Assembly: GCA_032718475.1 (NCBI GenBank)
Contig: JAUCBJ010002564.1
Location: forward strand, 1-23,069
DNA: 23,069 nucleotides
Direction of reading: 5' to 3'
Origin: Nemertoderma westbladi
Taxonomy: Eukaryota; Xenacoelomorpha; Nemertodermatida; Nemertodermatidae
This document shows positions 9,667 through 18,182 of the stretch, piece by piece. The first letter of the stretch is position 1; each line of letters opens with the position of its first letter. The notes beneath the pieces are model-generated. The model was not told the DNA's origin and did not search any database. It saw only the letters and a program-made list of their open reading frames with translations. A program made the translations under genes and the position numbers.

Positions 9667-9730
9667 CCAACTTATAGGATGCTATTTTTCACACAATAGT
9701 GCTCAATTTTTTTGAGATTTATCTAATCAC

Positions 9731-12700
9731 GTGATTCGAGTGGTTCGTAAGGATGTTATCGATACAAGTTGTGGTGTTATCCGTGATTCGAGTGGTTCAT
9801 AAGGATGTTATCGATACAAGTTGCGGTATTATCCGTGATTCGAGTGATTCGTAAGGATGTTATCGATACAAGTTGAGGTATTATCCGTGATTCGAGTGGT
9901 TCGTAAGGATGTTATCGATACAAGTTGTGGTATTATCCGTGATTCGAGTGGTTCGTAAGGATGTTATCGATACAAGTTGTGGTGTTATCCGTGATTCGAG
10001 TGGTTCGTAAGGATGTTATCGATACAAGTTGTGGTGTTATCCGTGATTCGAGTGATTCGTAAGGATGTTATCGATACAAGTTGAGGTATTATCCGTGATT
10101 CGAGTGGTTCTTTAAGGATCTTATCGATACAAGTTGCGGTATTATCCGTGATTCGAGTGGTTCTTTAAGGATCTTATCGATATAAGTTTTGGTATTATCC
10201 GTGATTCGAGTGGTTTGTAAGGATGTTATTGATACAAGTTGTGGTGTTATCCGTGATTCGAGTGATTCGTAAGGATGTTATCGATACAAGTTGCAGTGTT
10301 ATCCGTGATTCGAGTGATTCGTAAGGATGTTATCGATACAAGTTGCGGTATTATCCGTGATTCGAGTGGTTCTTTAAGGATCTTATTGATACAAGTTGCG
10401 GTATTATCCGTGATTCGAGTGGTTCTTTAAGGATCTTATCGATATAAGTTTTGGTATTATCCGTGATTCGAGTGGTTTGTAAGGATGTTATTGATACAAG
10501 TTGTGGTGTTATCCGTGATTCGAGTGATTCGTAAGAATGTTATCGATACAAGTTGTGGTATTATCCGTGATTCGAGTGGTTCGTAAGGATGTTATCGATA
10601 CAAGTTGTGGTATTATCCGTGATTCGAGTGGTTCGTAAGGATGTTATCGATACAAGTTGCGGTATTATCCGTGATTCGAGTGGTTCTTTAAGGATCTTAT
10701 CGATATAAGTTTTGGTATTATCCGTGATTCGAGTGGTTTGTAAGGATGTTATTGATACAAGTTGTGGTGTTATCCGTGATTCGAGTGGTTCTTTAAGGAT
10801 CTTATCGATATAAGTTTTGGTATTATCCGTGATTCGAGTGATTCGTAAGGATGTTATCGATACAAGTTGCAGTGTTATCTGTGATTCGAGTGGTTCATAA
10901 GGATGTTATCGATACAAGTTGCGGTATTATCCGTGATTCGAGTGGTTCGTAAGGATGTTATCGATACAAGTTGTGGTATTATCCATACGTGATTCGAGTG
11001 GTTCGTAAGGATGTTATCGATACAAGTTGCGGTATTATCCGTGATTCGAGTGGTTCGTAAGGATGTTATCGATACAAGTTGCAGTGTTATCTGTGATTCG
11101 AGTGGTTCATAAGGATGTTATCGATACAAGTTGCGGTATTATCCGTGATTCGAGTGGTTCGTAAGGATGTTATCGATACAAGTTGTGGTGTTATCCGTGA
11201 TTCGAGTGATTCGTAAGGATGTTATCGATACAAGTTGTGGTGTTATCCGTGATTCGAGTGATTCGTAAGGATGTTATCGATACAAGTTGTGGTATTATCC
11301 GTGATTCGAGTGATTCGTAAGGATGTTATCGATACAAGTTGTGGTGTTATCCGTGATTCGAGTGATTCGTAAGGATGTTATCGATACAAGTTGTGGTATT
11401 ATCCGTGATTCGAGTGGTTCATAAGGATGTTATTGATACAAGTTGTGGTGTTATCCGTGATTCGAGTGGTTCTTTAAGGATCTTATCGATATAAGTTTTG
11501 GTATTATCCGTGATTCGAGTGATTCGTAAGGATGTTATCGATACAAGTTGTGGTGTTATCCGTGATTCGAGTGATTCGTAAGGATGTTATCGATACAAGT
11601 TGTGGTATTATCCGTGATTCGAGTGATTCGTAAGGATGTTATCGATACAAGTTGTGGTGTTATCCGTGATTCGAGTGATTCGTAAGGATGTTATCGATAC
11701 AAGTTGTGGTATTATCCGTGATTCGAGTGGTTCATAAGGATGTTATTGATACAAGTTGTGGTGTTATCCGTGATTCGAGTGGTTCTTTAAGGATCTTATC
11801 GATATAAGTTTTGGTATTATCCGTGATTCGAGTGGTTCGTAAGGATGTTATCGATACAAGTTGCGGTATTATCCGTGATTCGAGTGGTTCGTAAGGATGT
11901 TATCGATACAAGTTGCGGTATTATCTGTGATTCAAGTATGGTTCGTATGGATGTTATCGATACAAGTTGCGGTGTTATCTGTGATTCGTAAGGATGTTAT
12001 CGATACAAGTTACGGTATTATCCGTGATTTGAGTTGTTCGTAAGGATGTTATCGATACAAGTTGCGGTATTATCCGTGATTCGAGTGGTTCGTAAGGATG
12101 TTATCGATACAAGTTGCAGTGTTATCCGTGATTTGAGTGGTTTGTAAGGACGTTATCGATACAAGTTGCGGTATTATCCGTGATTCGAGTGGTTTGTAAG
12201 GATGTTATCGATACAAGTTGTGGTATTATCCGTGATTTGAGTGGTTCATAAGGATGTTATCGATACAAGTTGCGGTATTATCTGTGATTCGGGTGGTTCG
12301 TAAGGATGTTATCGATACAAGTTGCGGTATTATCCATGATTCGAGTGGTTCATAAGGACGTTATCGATACAAGTTGCAGTGTTATCCGTGATTCGAGTGG
12401 TTCGTAAGGATGTTATCGATACAAGTTGCGGTGTTATCCGTAATTCGAGTGGTTTGTAAGGATGTTATCGATACAAGTTGTGGTATTATCCGTACGTGAT
12501 TCGAGTGGTTTGCAAGAATGTTATCGATACAAGTTGCGGTATTATCTGTGATTCGGGTGGTTCGTAAGGATGTTATCGATACAAGTTGCGGTATTATCTG
12601 TGATTCGGGTGGTTCATAAGGATGTAATCGATACAAGTTGCGGTGTTATCCGTGATTCGAGTGGTTCGTAAGGATGTTATCGATACAAGTTGCGGTGTTA

Positions 12701-13350
12701 TCCGTAATTCGAGTGGTTTGTAAGGATGTTATCGATACAAGTTGTGGTATTATCCGTACGTGATTCGAGTGGTTCGCAAGGATGTTATCGATACAAGTTG
12801 CGGTATTATCTGTGATTCGGGTGGTTCGTAAGGATGTTATCGATACAAGTTGCGGTATTATCCATGATTCGAGTGGTTCATAAGGACGTTATCGATACAA
12901 GTTGCAGTGTTATCCGTAATTCGAGTGGTTTGTAAGGATGTTATAGATACAAGTTGCGGTATTATCCGTGATTCAAGTGGTTCGTAAGGATGTTATCGAT
13001 ACAAGTTGCGGTGTTATCCGTAATTCGAGTGGTTTGTAAGGATGTTATCGATACAAGTTGTGGTATTATCCGTACGTGATTCGAGTGGTTCGCAAGGATG
13101 TTATCGATACAAGTTGCGGTATTATCTGTGATTCGGGTGGTTCGTAAGGATGTTATCGATACAAGTTGCGGTATTATCCATGATTCGAGTGGTTCATAAG
13201 GACGTTATCGATACAAGTTGCAGTGTTATCCGTAATTCGAGTGGTTTGTAAGGATGTTATAGATACAAGTTGCGGTATTATCCGTGATTCAAGTGGTTCG
13301 TAAGGATGTTATCGATACAAGTTGCAGTGTTATCTGTGATTCGAGTGGTT
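9731..13350. repeat. 52-bp satellite, array B (about 70 units)
   Basis: Same unit family as array A, beginning at the same junction base (GTGATTCGAG after ATCTAATCAC). It is richer in variants. The 53-bp TTCTTTAAGGATCTT units are scattered. A CAAGTATGGTTCGTATGG unit lies near 11933. Units with an extra TACG (CCGTACGTGATTCG) occur near 10982, 12489, 12756 and 13071. Longer composite repeats occur towards the right end. The array is broken at 13351 by a SINE. It is non-coding. Confidence 0.96.
12695..13326. repeat. 316-bp higher-order repeat, two copies
   Basis: GTGTTATCCGTAATTCG begins at 12695 and 13011, an offset of 316 (six 52-bp units plus four bases). Both copies carry the same series of private variants: TACG insertion, TTCGCAAGG, ATTCGGGTGG, TTCATAAGGACG and GTTATAGATAC. 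An incomplete related copy begins at 12431 (offset 264, i.e. one unit fewer). Confidence 0.85.
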
Positions 13351-13354
13351 CATA

Positions 13355-13630
13355 TAAAAAAAAAAAGTAAATTTTCTTCGGCCGCTAGGCCAGGGATTAC
13401 GCACAAAGTCTGACGACTTATTTCCAGTGCGGTCCCCCCAGAACTTTACTCCCCAGAGGAAACTCCAGTACTCATTTAGCTACCACTTAAGGATGCAAGG
13501 CAGAGATGCGCCCTGGCTGGTCCCTTTAAAGCATTCGTGCCGAAACGAAAACTGCCCTGGCCCATGTGAGGATCGAACCCACTACCTACAGGAGATGTGA
13601 ATTCAATGCAACCACTACACCAAGGTGGAA
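13355..13630 (-). mobile_element. tRNA-derived SINE inserted in array B
   Basis: On the minus strand the element begins CCACCTTGGTGTAGTGGTTG, an A-box-like tRNA start (A box within 13608-13624). After about 30 bases follows GGTTCGATCC, a good B box (complement of 13570-13579). These are internal RNA polymerase III promoter elements. The next roughly 190 bp are not tRNA-like and contain TTTAAAGGGACCAGCC, CTTAAGTGGTAGCTAAATGA and GGAGTTTCCTCTGGGG. The minus-strand 3' end is a T-rich TTTACTTTTTTTTTT rather than a poly(A) tail. The flanks rejoin as a normal 52-bp unit (TGGTTCATA left, GGTTCTCATAAGG right), giving an imperfect target duplication around GGTTCATA. The acceptor stem does not pair, so it is not a tRNA gene. 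Confidence 0.8.
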
Positions 13631-13815
13631 GGTTCTCATAAGGATGTTATCGATACAAGTTGTGGTATTATCCGTGATTCGAGTGGTTCGTAAGGATGTT
13701 ATCGATACAAGTTGCAGTGCTATCCGTGATTCGAGTGGTTCGTAAGGATGTTATCGATACAAGTTGCGGTATTATCCGTGATTCGAGTGGTTCGTAAGGA
13801 TGTTATCGATACAAG
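13631..13815. repeat. 52-bp satellite, array B remainder (about 3.4 units)
   Basis: After the SINE the satellite resumes in register at TCTCATAAGGATGTTATCG and ends within a unit at GATACAAG, where unique AT-rich DNA (CCAATAAAACCCAATC) starts. This shows that the SINE inserted close to the right edge of the array. Confidence 0.95.
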
Positions 13816-14239
13816 CCAATAAAACCCAATCTCAGAAAACTCTTTGATTTATCACTCTCAGCGCTTCAAAATTGTTTGATTCTGGCTATAATTTAGAATA
13901 TAGGTAATTAAGATCCTATTCTCCATGACAGATCAGAAAAATTACCTTTTCGCTATTTAATATTAGTTAATACTAATTAACAATAAAAAAAATTGATTGC
14001 GTTTAAAACCCTAAGGCTTTTACAGTTTTGAATCTAATCACATGAAAGTTATTGAAAGTTTTTGTCGCCATTTTTCTGCCGTGGCCAATTTTGAACGTTA
14101 ATAACTCTATCAATCCCCGATGAAATGTAACCAAACTTGATACACAAATATACAAAATAGTCTGTCAAAAGTTTAGAAATTTTCCAAATATAATTATTGT
14201 GTGGGGCCTTCGTGCAGCACCTGTGTAGCGGTCTTCCAT
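13816..14239. other. AT-rich unique DNA, no gene seen
   Basis: No long frame, RNA gene or repeat structure is apparent apart from TTAATATTAGTTAATACTAA near 13960, a short palindromic AT stretch. It separates the satellite block from the 33-bp minisatellite. Confidence 0.6.
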
Positions 14240-14767
14240 TTGATGTGTGGGTCGGGATGGGTGCATTTGGGGTTGATTTGTGGGTCGGGATGGGTACGTT
14301 CGGGGTTGGTTTGTGGGTCTGGATGGGTACGTTCGGGGTTGGTTTGTGGGTCTGGATGGGTACGTTCGGGGTTGGTTTGTGGGTCTGGATGGGTACGTTC
14401 GGGGTTGGTTTGTGGGTCTGGATGGGTACGTTCGGGGTTGGTTTGTGGGTCTGGATGGGTACGTTCGGGGTTGGTTTGTGGGTCTGGATGGGTACGTTCG
14501 GGGTTGGTTTGTGGGTCTGGATGGGTACGTTCGGGGTTGGTTTGTGGGTCTGGATGGGTACGTTTGGGGTTGGTTTGTGGGTCTGCTGGATGGGTACGTT
14601 CGGGGTTGGTTTGTGGGTCTGGATGGGTACGTTTGAGGTTGGTTTGTGGGTCTGCTGGATGGGTACATTCGGGGTTGGTTTGTGGGTCTGGATGGGTACG
14701 TTCGGGGTTGGTTTGTGGGTCTGGATGGGTACGTTCGGGGTTGGTTTGTGGGTCGGGATGGGTACAG
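14240..14767. repeat. 33-bp minisatellite (about 16 units)
   Basis: Units consist of GGGTACGTTCGGGGTTGG followed by TTTGTGGGTCTGGAT. Most are 33 bp; two are 36 bp through an added CTG (near 14581 and 14648). Edge units have GGTCGGGAT and GTGCATTTGGGG. Because all length changes are multiples of three, one minus-strand frame stays open for about 200 codons as an 11-residue repeat (YPSRPTNQPRT), and three plus frames are open too. The minus frame has no ATG before the repeat. I treat the array as non-coding unless RNA evidence appears. Confidence 0.9.
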
Positions 14768-15181
14768 CGATAACAAAATTAAAAATCCTGACCTAGTTGT
14801 TTAAAATTGTGTATTTCGCGAAGTGACACCCTTTGACCGATTCTTCACATACGTGCGCAGGCCCAAACAGTTTGGAAAATAATAGAGCATTAATATCTGA
14901 TGTGTGTGTAATAGAGCTGATACAGACCTACATTCACTATACTTACTACATACTGTAGATACCTAAACAATATCGGAAATATTACTACAATTAAAATTCG
15001 CAAATACAGTAAAATGCAATACAGTTAAATTTTAAAATTGCAGTATTTTCTTATAGTAAAAGTGAGCTACCGCGGTTAATATAGCGGGATTAGTTCAATC
15101 GACTTAAAATAAAACTAAACTCGCGGTTCCGGACCCGAGTTATTGCGTTGAACCGCTACTATTAGCACGAACCCTCACGGT
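14768..15181. other. Intergenic / probable 3' UTR of the minus-strand gene
   Basis: AT-rich DNA downstream of the host gene stop codon. I could not find AATAAA or ATTAAA on the minus strand here, so the 3' end of the transcript is not placed. No other feature is seen. Confidence 0.5.
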
Positions 15182-17368
15182 TTATCTGAAACCAGACCCC
15201 CAGCTAGGGGGTGCCCGCGGGCGCATCAGTGGCTGCCGGTAGCCGCTAGGGGGCGCCCCGCTGCGTGTAAACCCCCGAGGGGGGCGACTCTGCCACGCGG
15301 GACCCACCCCGTTGCCATGGAAGCGTGGTGGTGGACGGGGCCCCATAGATGGGGGGACGTTGCCTCTATGAGGGGGGAAGGCTCCACTGTGAGGGGGGAA
15401 GGTTCTTCTTTGAGGGGGGACGTTACCTCTATGAGGGGGGAAGGCTCCAATGTGAGGGGGGAAGGCTCCTCTATGAGGGGGGAAGGTTCCTCTGTGAGGG
15501 GGGAACGGTCCCATGGACTGTCGCAACGTGCCCCTATGGTTGTTAGATTGCTGACCCGGTACGCCACCTACTGGTCTCGCAGGGTGTTGATTAAAGGATC
15601 TGCCATTAAAAACGCCAGAAGACCGCCAACCTCCCCGTCTACCGCTGTCGTTATAGTCCATCTGACTGTCGTACAGCTCGGTATAATTAAACTCATTGCT
15701 GTCGTCATAAAGATCATCATTAGAATACTCCGAGGTGTTGGTGACGGGAGTCTCGTACTCAGGTTCCTCTGCGCATTCCGCCAACCCGTCGGTTGTGGGG
15801 GTTGGATCAGGGGAGTGGTTAGGGAGCGGATTGGTAGAAGGGAGCGGGTTGTTTGGTGGGCGATCTGGGAAACGGATAACAATGCCACTAGTGGCTGCTT
15901 GTTCAGCTGTCTTAGTTTGGGGCGGAGTGGGTAGTGTTTGGGGAGTAGGGGGGAGTGCTTGGGGAGTAGGTGGGAGTGTTTGAGGAGTAGGAGAGAGTGC
16001 TTGGGGAGTAGGGGGGAGTGTTCGGGGAGTAGGGGGGGCTGTTTGGGGAGTAGGGGGGAGTGTTTGGTCTTTTTGGGGAGTAGGGGGGAGTGTATGGGAA
16101 GTAGGGGGGAGTGTTTGGGGAGTAGTGGTTAATGTTTGGGGAGTATGGAGGAGTGATTGGGTACCCGGTGTTTGGGGTGAATGAGGACCTGGTGCTTGCC
16201 ATCGGGCACTGGGAGACGAAACGGCAGATTGTGTGGAAGAATGTGACGACGGTATATACAAGCGGATGGGGGCGGGGCTGCGAGGGTTCTGGAACATATG
16301 GGCCGTGAGTCCGGGGTTTGTTGGAGAATACTGAATGTCGGCTGTCTGGTTGGCTGGAGTGTGGGGGAGGGGGATCCACAGGGGATGCGAGGGGGGACCA
16401 TCCGACGGCTCCCAGGGAGTCCCCCTTGATGGAGGAGGGGGCGGGGGGACCTCGGGACTCGGGGGTGGCCATTCGGAAGCGGGAGGGGGCAACGGCGGTT
16501 GTAGCGTGTCTTGCCAGGGGGGGCAGAGGGGGGCACCCACGGGGGAGCCGGTCCACGACATATACGTTGGGTCTTGTAAGGGTGAGTAATTGGAAGGGGC
16601 GTATGTTTGTGGGAGCACTGCTGATGTATCGGGGGCGCTGCTAGTAGAATACAGAGCTGGAGGTGGCAGAGAGTAAATCTCCCCTGAGGGATAGTAGACA
16701 CTATTATCGCCGCAGCTAGGGGGCGTGGGTGCCTCATCTGGCTCGTCCATTGTGGGGGTGCCCTGCGATTGGTAACCTGTGTCGGTATCCATGGCAAGGA
16801 CAGATATACCTCCTCCCGCCACCCATTGAGTATTATGGATATCACTGGAGTTACTCGTCTGTCTATTTTTTGAGTCAGAGAGTTTATTCTCATTGATATT
16901 GGTATATATTCTTCCCGAGTAGTCAGTATGTTCCACTGAGGAATGGTGGGGAGTGGAACGCATCTTATCTTTCCTATTTGTTCGATCATTCTCCCCTTTA
17001 TCTTCCCCGATAAATGACTGCGTATTTTTCGCCGTTTTAGAAGGACCTTTGCTGTTCCAACCCGATCTAATCTTTGCGTCCGTACTCTTAATATTTTTCT
17101 CCGCGAGATTAGTCCCAACGTTTGATCGTAGTTCGTCTGACTTGGTTTCCTTGGAGGATTTGGAATCACGTTTACCCAAACCGGATTTAAGAAGTACTTT
17201 TTTCAGAGTGTCCTGTGGTAAAGCAGCCAAGTTCTTCATAAAGGTAAGAAGGTTTTTATTCTGGTTAGTCACTGCGTCTTTATCGTTAGGAGGGGGAGGA
17301 ATGGATGTGATGGGAGGAACTGGTGGAGGTGACGGTTTATAAGTCGCATAAGGAACACGATTACCAGA
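15182..17368 (-). CDS. Last coding exon of a host gene: proline-rich disordered protein
   Basis: An open minus-strand frame of 728 codons plus TAA runs from a splice acceptor (TTATTGTCTTTTAG, AG at 17370-17369) to 15182. No start ATG is needed, as the exon enters in phase 0 with SGNRVPYATYKPSPPPVPP. Residues about 40-70 form a short helical segment (NLLTFMKNLAALPQDTLKKV). Residues 70-140 are Lys/Ser-rich, 230-330 proline-rich with P runs, 400-485 a seven-residue TPQTLPP-type repeat, and 515-555 acidic and tyrosine-rich. Residues 619-674 are a second seven-residue repeat (AFPPHRG/GNVPP), and the tail is rich in Arg, Pro and Gly, ending WGSGFR. No enzyme motif is present. Composition suggests a nuclear RNA- or transcription-associated scaffold, but this is inference and I do not recognise the family. 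Confidence 0.75.
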   Translation of the reverse strand, partial: SGNRVPYATYKPSPPPVPPITSIPPPPNDKDAVTNQNKNLLTFMKNLAALPQDTLKKVLLKSGLGKRDSKSSKETKSDELRSNVGTNLAEKNIKSTDAKIRSGWNSKGPSKTAKNTQSFIGEDKGENDRTNRKDKMRSTPHHSSVEHTDYSGRIYTNINENKLSDSKNRQTSNSSDIHNTQWVAGGGISVLAMDTDTGYQSQGTPTMDEPDEAPTPPSCGDNSVYYPSGEIYSLPPPALYSTSSAPDTSAVLPQTYAPSNYSPLQDPTYMSWTGSPVGAPLCPPWQDTLQPPLPPPASEWPPPSPEVPPPPPPSRGTPWEPSDGPPSHPLWIPLPHTPANQTADIQYSPTNPGLTAHMFQNPRSPAPIRLYIPSSHSSTQSAVSSPSARWQAPGPHSPQTPGTQSLLHTPQTLTTTPQTLPPTSHTLPPTPQKDQTLPPTPQTAPPTPRTLPPTPQALSPTPQTLPPTPQALPPTPQTLPTPPQTKTAEQAATSGIVIRFPDRPPNNPLPSTNPLPNHSPDPTPTTDGLAECAEEPEYETPVTNTSEYSNDDLYDDSNEFNYTELYDSQMDYNDSGRRGGWRSSGVFNGRSFNQHPARPVGGVPGQQSNNHRGTLRQSMGPFPPHRGTFPPHRGAFPPHIGAFPPHRGNVPPQRRTFPPHSGAFPPHRGNVPPSMGPRPPPRFHGNGVGPAWQSRPPRGFTRSGAPPSGYRQPLMRPRAPPSWGSGFR
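15345..15510 (-). repeat. 21-bp coding minisatellite, FPPHRG tract
   Basis: On the plus strand, 21-bp units of the form GAGGGGGGAAGGCTCC plus TCTAT or TGTGT repeat about eight times. On the coding minus strand they give GAFPPHR-type seven-residue units with variants GNVPPQR, RTFPPHS and GNVPPSM. All length is in multiples of three, and substitutions keep the two prolines. Confidence 0.85.
15914..16165 (-). repeat. 21-bp coding minisatellite, TPQTLPP tract
   Basis: About twelve 21-bp units on the plus strand (TTTGGGGAGTAGGGGGGAGTG) encode TPQTLPP heptads on the minus strand. One unit is interrupted by a short KDQ insert and several have A, R or S substitutions. The Ser/Thr-Pro spacing is reminiscent of RNA polymerase II CTD-like heptads, a similarity of style only. 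Confidence 0.85.
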
Positions 17369-17822
17369 CTAAAAGACAATTATTTATTATAATCAGATAA
17401 AATACGATAATTATTAGTAAAATGGCAGATAGGGAGGGGGGGGGGGGGGGGGCTGGACGCAATAAAACTTAATCCCTCACCAGGTGAAATTTGACGCAAA
17501 TAACAGTAGATTTCTCTCAAAAATAAAACTGTAACCTGTTCTATTGTGTTTAGTTGATTGTTTTGGTTAAAATAACGTGCCACTGTAACCTGGTCCTTTC
17601 CCTAAATTGAGAATTTAAGATTGAGGCGGGTTTTGCCTCCAGCCCCCCCCCCCCCCCCCCCGCCCCTGTCTCTAAAATGGGAAGATTCTCAATTATAAAC
17701 ATAATTTTATTGGAACCATTTTTTTATCTTTGTTTTTTTTACACGGTCAAGTGTATATAATTATTTTATGATTCCTTATTATGTTTGAAATCATTAGTTT
17801 TAGTGATTAAATAGCAACTAAC
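17369..17822 (-). other. Predicted 454-bp intron of the host gene
   Basis: Bounded by a proposed donor AGT|GTTAGT (GT at 17822-17821) and the acceptor TTTTAG at 17374-17369. Both sites are in phase 0. Inside lies the poly-G/poly-C-ended MITE-like element. The donor is only a moderate match to consensus, so the 5' boundary is uncertain. Confidence 0.45.
17436..17661. mobile_element. MITE-like element with poly-G/poly-C inverted ends
   Basis: The left end is 17 G followed by CTGGACGCAATAAAAC. The right end, complemented, is 19 C-complement G followed by CTGGAGGCAAAACCCGCC. The ends thus form terminal inverted repeats of homopolymer plus about 10 bp. The interior (226 bp in total) has no coding frame and matches the inverted copy at 52-242. 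Flanking target duplications are unclear because homopolymers blur the boundary. It lies within the predicted intron of the minus-strand gene. Confidence 0.7.
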
Positions 17823-18181
17823 ACTAATATTCTCTGTTTCTATTCCACTCGCCGTCTCATCCGCGGTTTTTGCGACTCCGTTATCGACTCCGTCGCTCCG
17901 CTTAGACCGATCGCCCTGACGCGGGTCACCTTCCCTACCGGCGCCGCGCATCCGATCACCGGCCACCGTCGGCCTAGCTACACCGGCCACCGTCGGCCTA
18001 GTAACACCGGACGCTGCACCGGATACAATCCCGGCGTTCGCCGTCTGAGAATCAGCGACGGTGCCCGATGGTACATTGGCAGCAAGCGATCGATCTTCTT
18101 TCTCGAACTGTTTCGATACGTCCGGTAAACCCGCGGTTCGCGACGATAACTTCGGTTTCTTTGAAGCTGATTTGTTGGACC
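17823..18181 (-). CDS. Predicted internal exon of the host gene
   Basis: A GC-richer island in AT-rich surroundings is open on the minus strand across its whole length. It begins after a clear acceptor (GTTTGTTATTTAGTTTCAG, AG at 18183-18182) and can end at AGT|GTTAGT (17823), giving 359 nt and phase 0 with the acceptor of the next exon. The translation starts SNKSASKKPKLSSR, a possible nuclear localisation signal, and contains a duplicated eight-residue unit (RPTVAGVA/RPTVAGDR). It continues with a charged stretch (GDRSKRSDG) and ends ETENIS. Like the next exon it looks disordered. Any upstream exons, including the start codon, are not identified. Support is codon-like composition, splice signals and phase; a spurious ORF remains possible. 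Confidence 0.45.
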
Positions 18182-18182
18182 C

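Larger units (their letters stand above)
8987..9730. repeat. 617-bp duplicated segment, copy 2 (occupied MITE site)
   Basis: Same segment as 1306-1922 in the same orientation, longer by exactly 127 bp, which is accounted for by the insertion at 9016-9142. It contains the second antisense RT fragment (9436-9666) and ends in ATCTAATCAC before array B. The equal lengths outside the insertion and very few substitutions indicate a young duplication. Confidence 0.92.

Noticed and set aside
12382-12636. 84-codon minus-strand ORF inside array B
   Set aside because: It only reflects 52-bp units read in three phases; other units carry stops in all frames.
13560-13630. Functional tRNA gene on the minus strand
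   Set aside because: A and B boxes are present, but the acceptor stem does not pair and a long non-tRNA body follows, which fits a SINE.
1923-13815. CRISPR-like arrays
   Set aside because: Repeats are contiguous with no unique spacers, and the setting is eukaryotic.
14197-14796. Long plus-strand ORFs over the 33-bp repeat
   Set aside because: Open only because the period is divisible by three; Trp/Gly-rich text with no plausible start or domain.
15317-16644. Several plus-strand ORFs opposite the host exon
   Set aside because: Gly/Arg-rich antisense shadows of the proline-rich minus-strand frame.
15226-17169. Other minus-strand ORFs within the host exon
   Set aside because: Alternative frames of the same repeats; the 728-codon frame is longer and enters through a proper splice acceptor.
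17380-17583. 67-codon minus-strand ORF
   Set aside because: Lies in the predicted intron and reads through the poly-G end of a MITE-like element.
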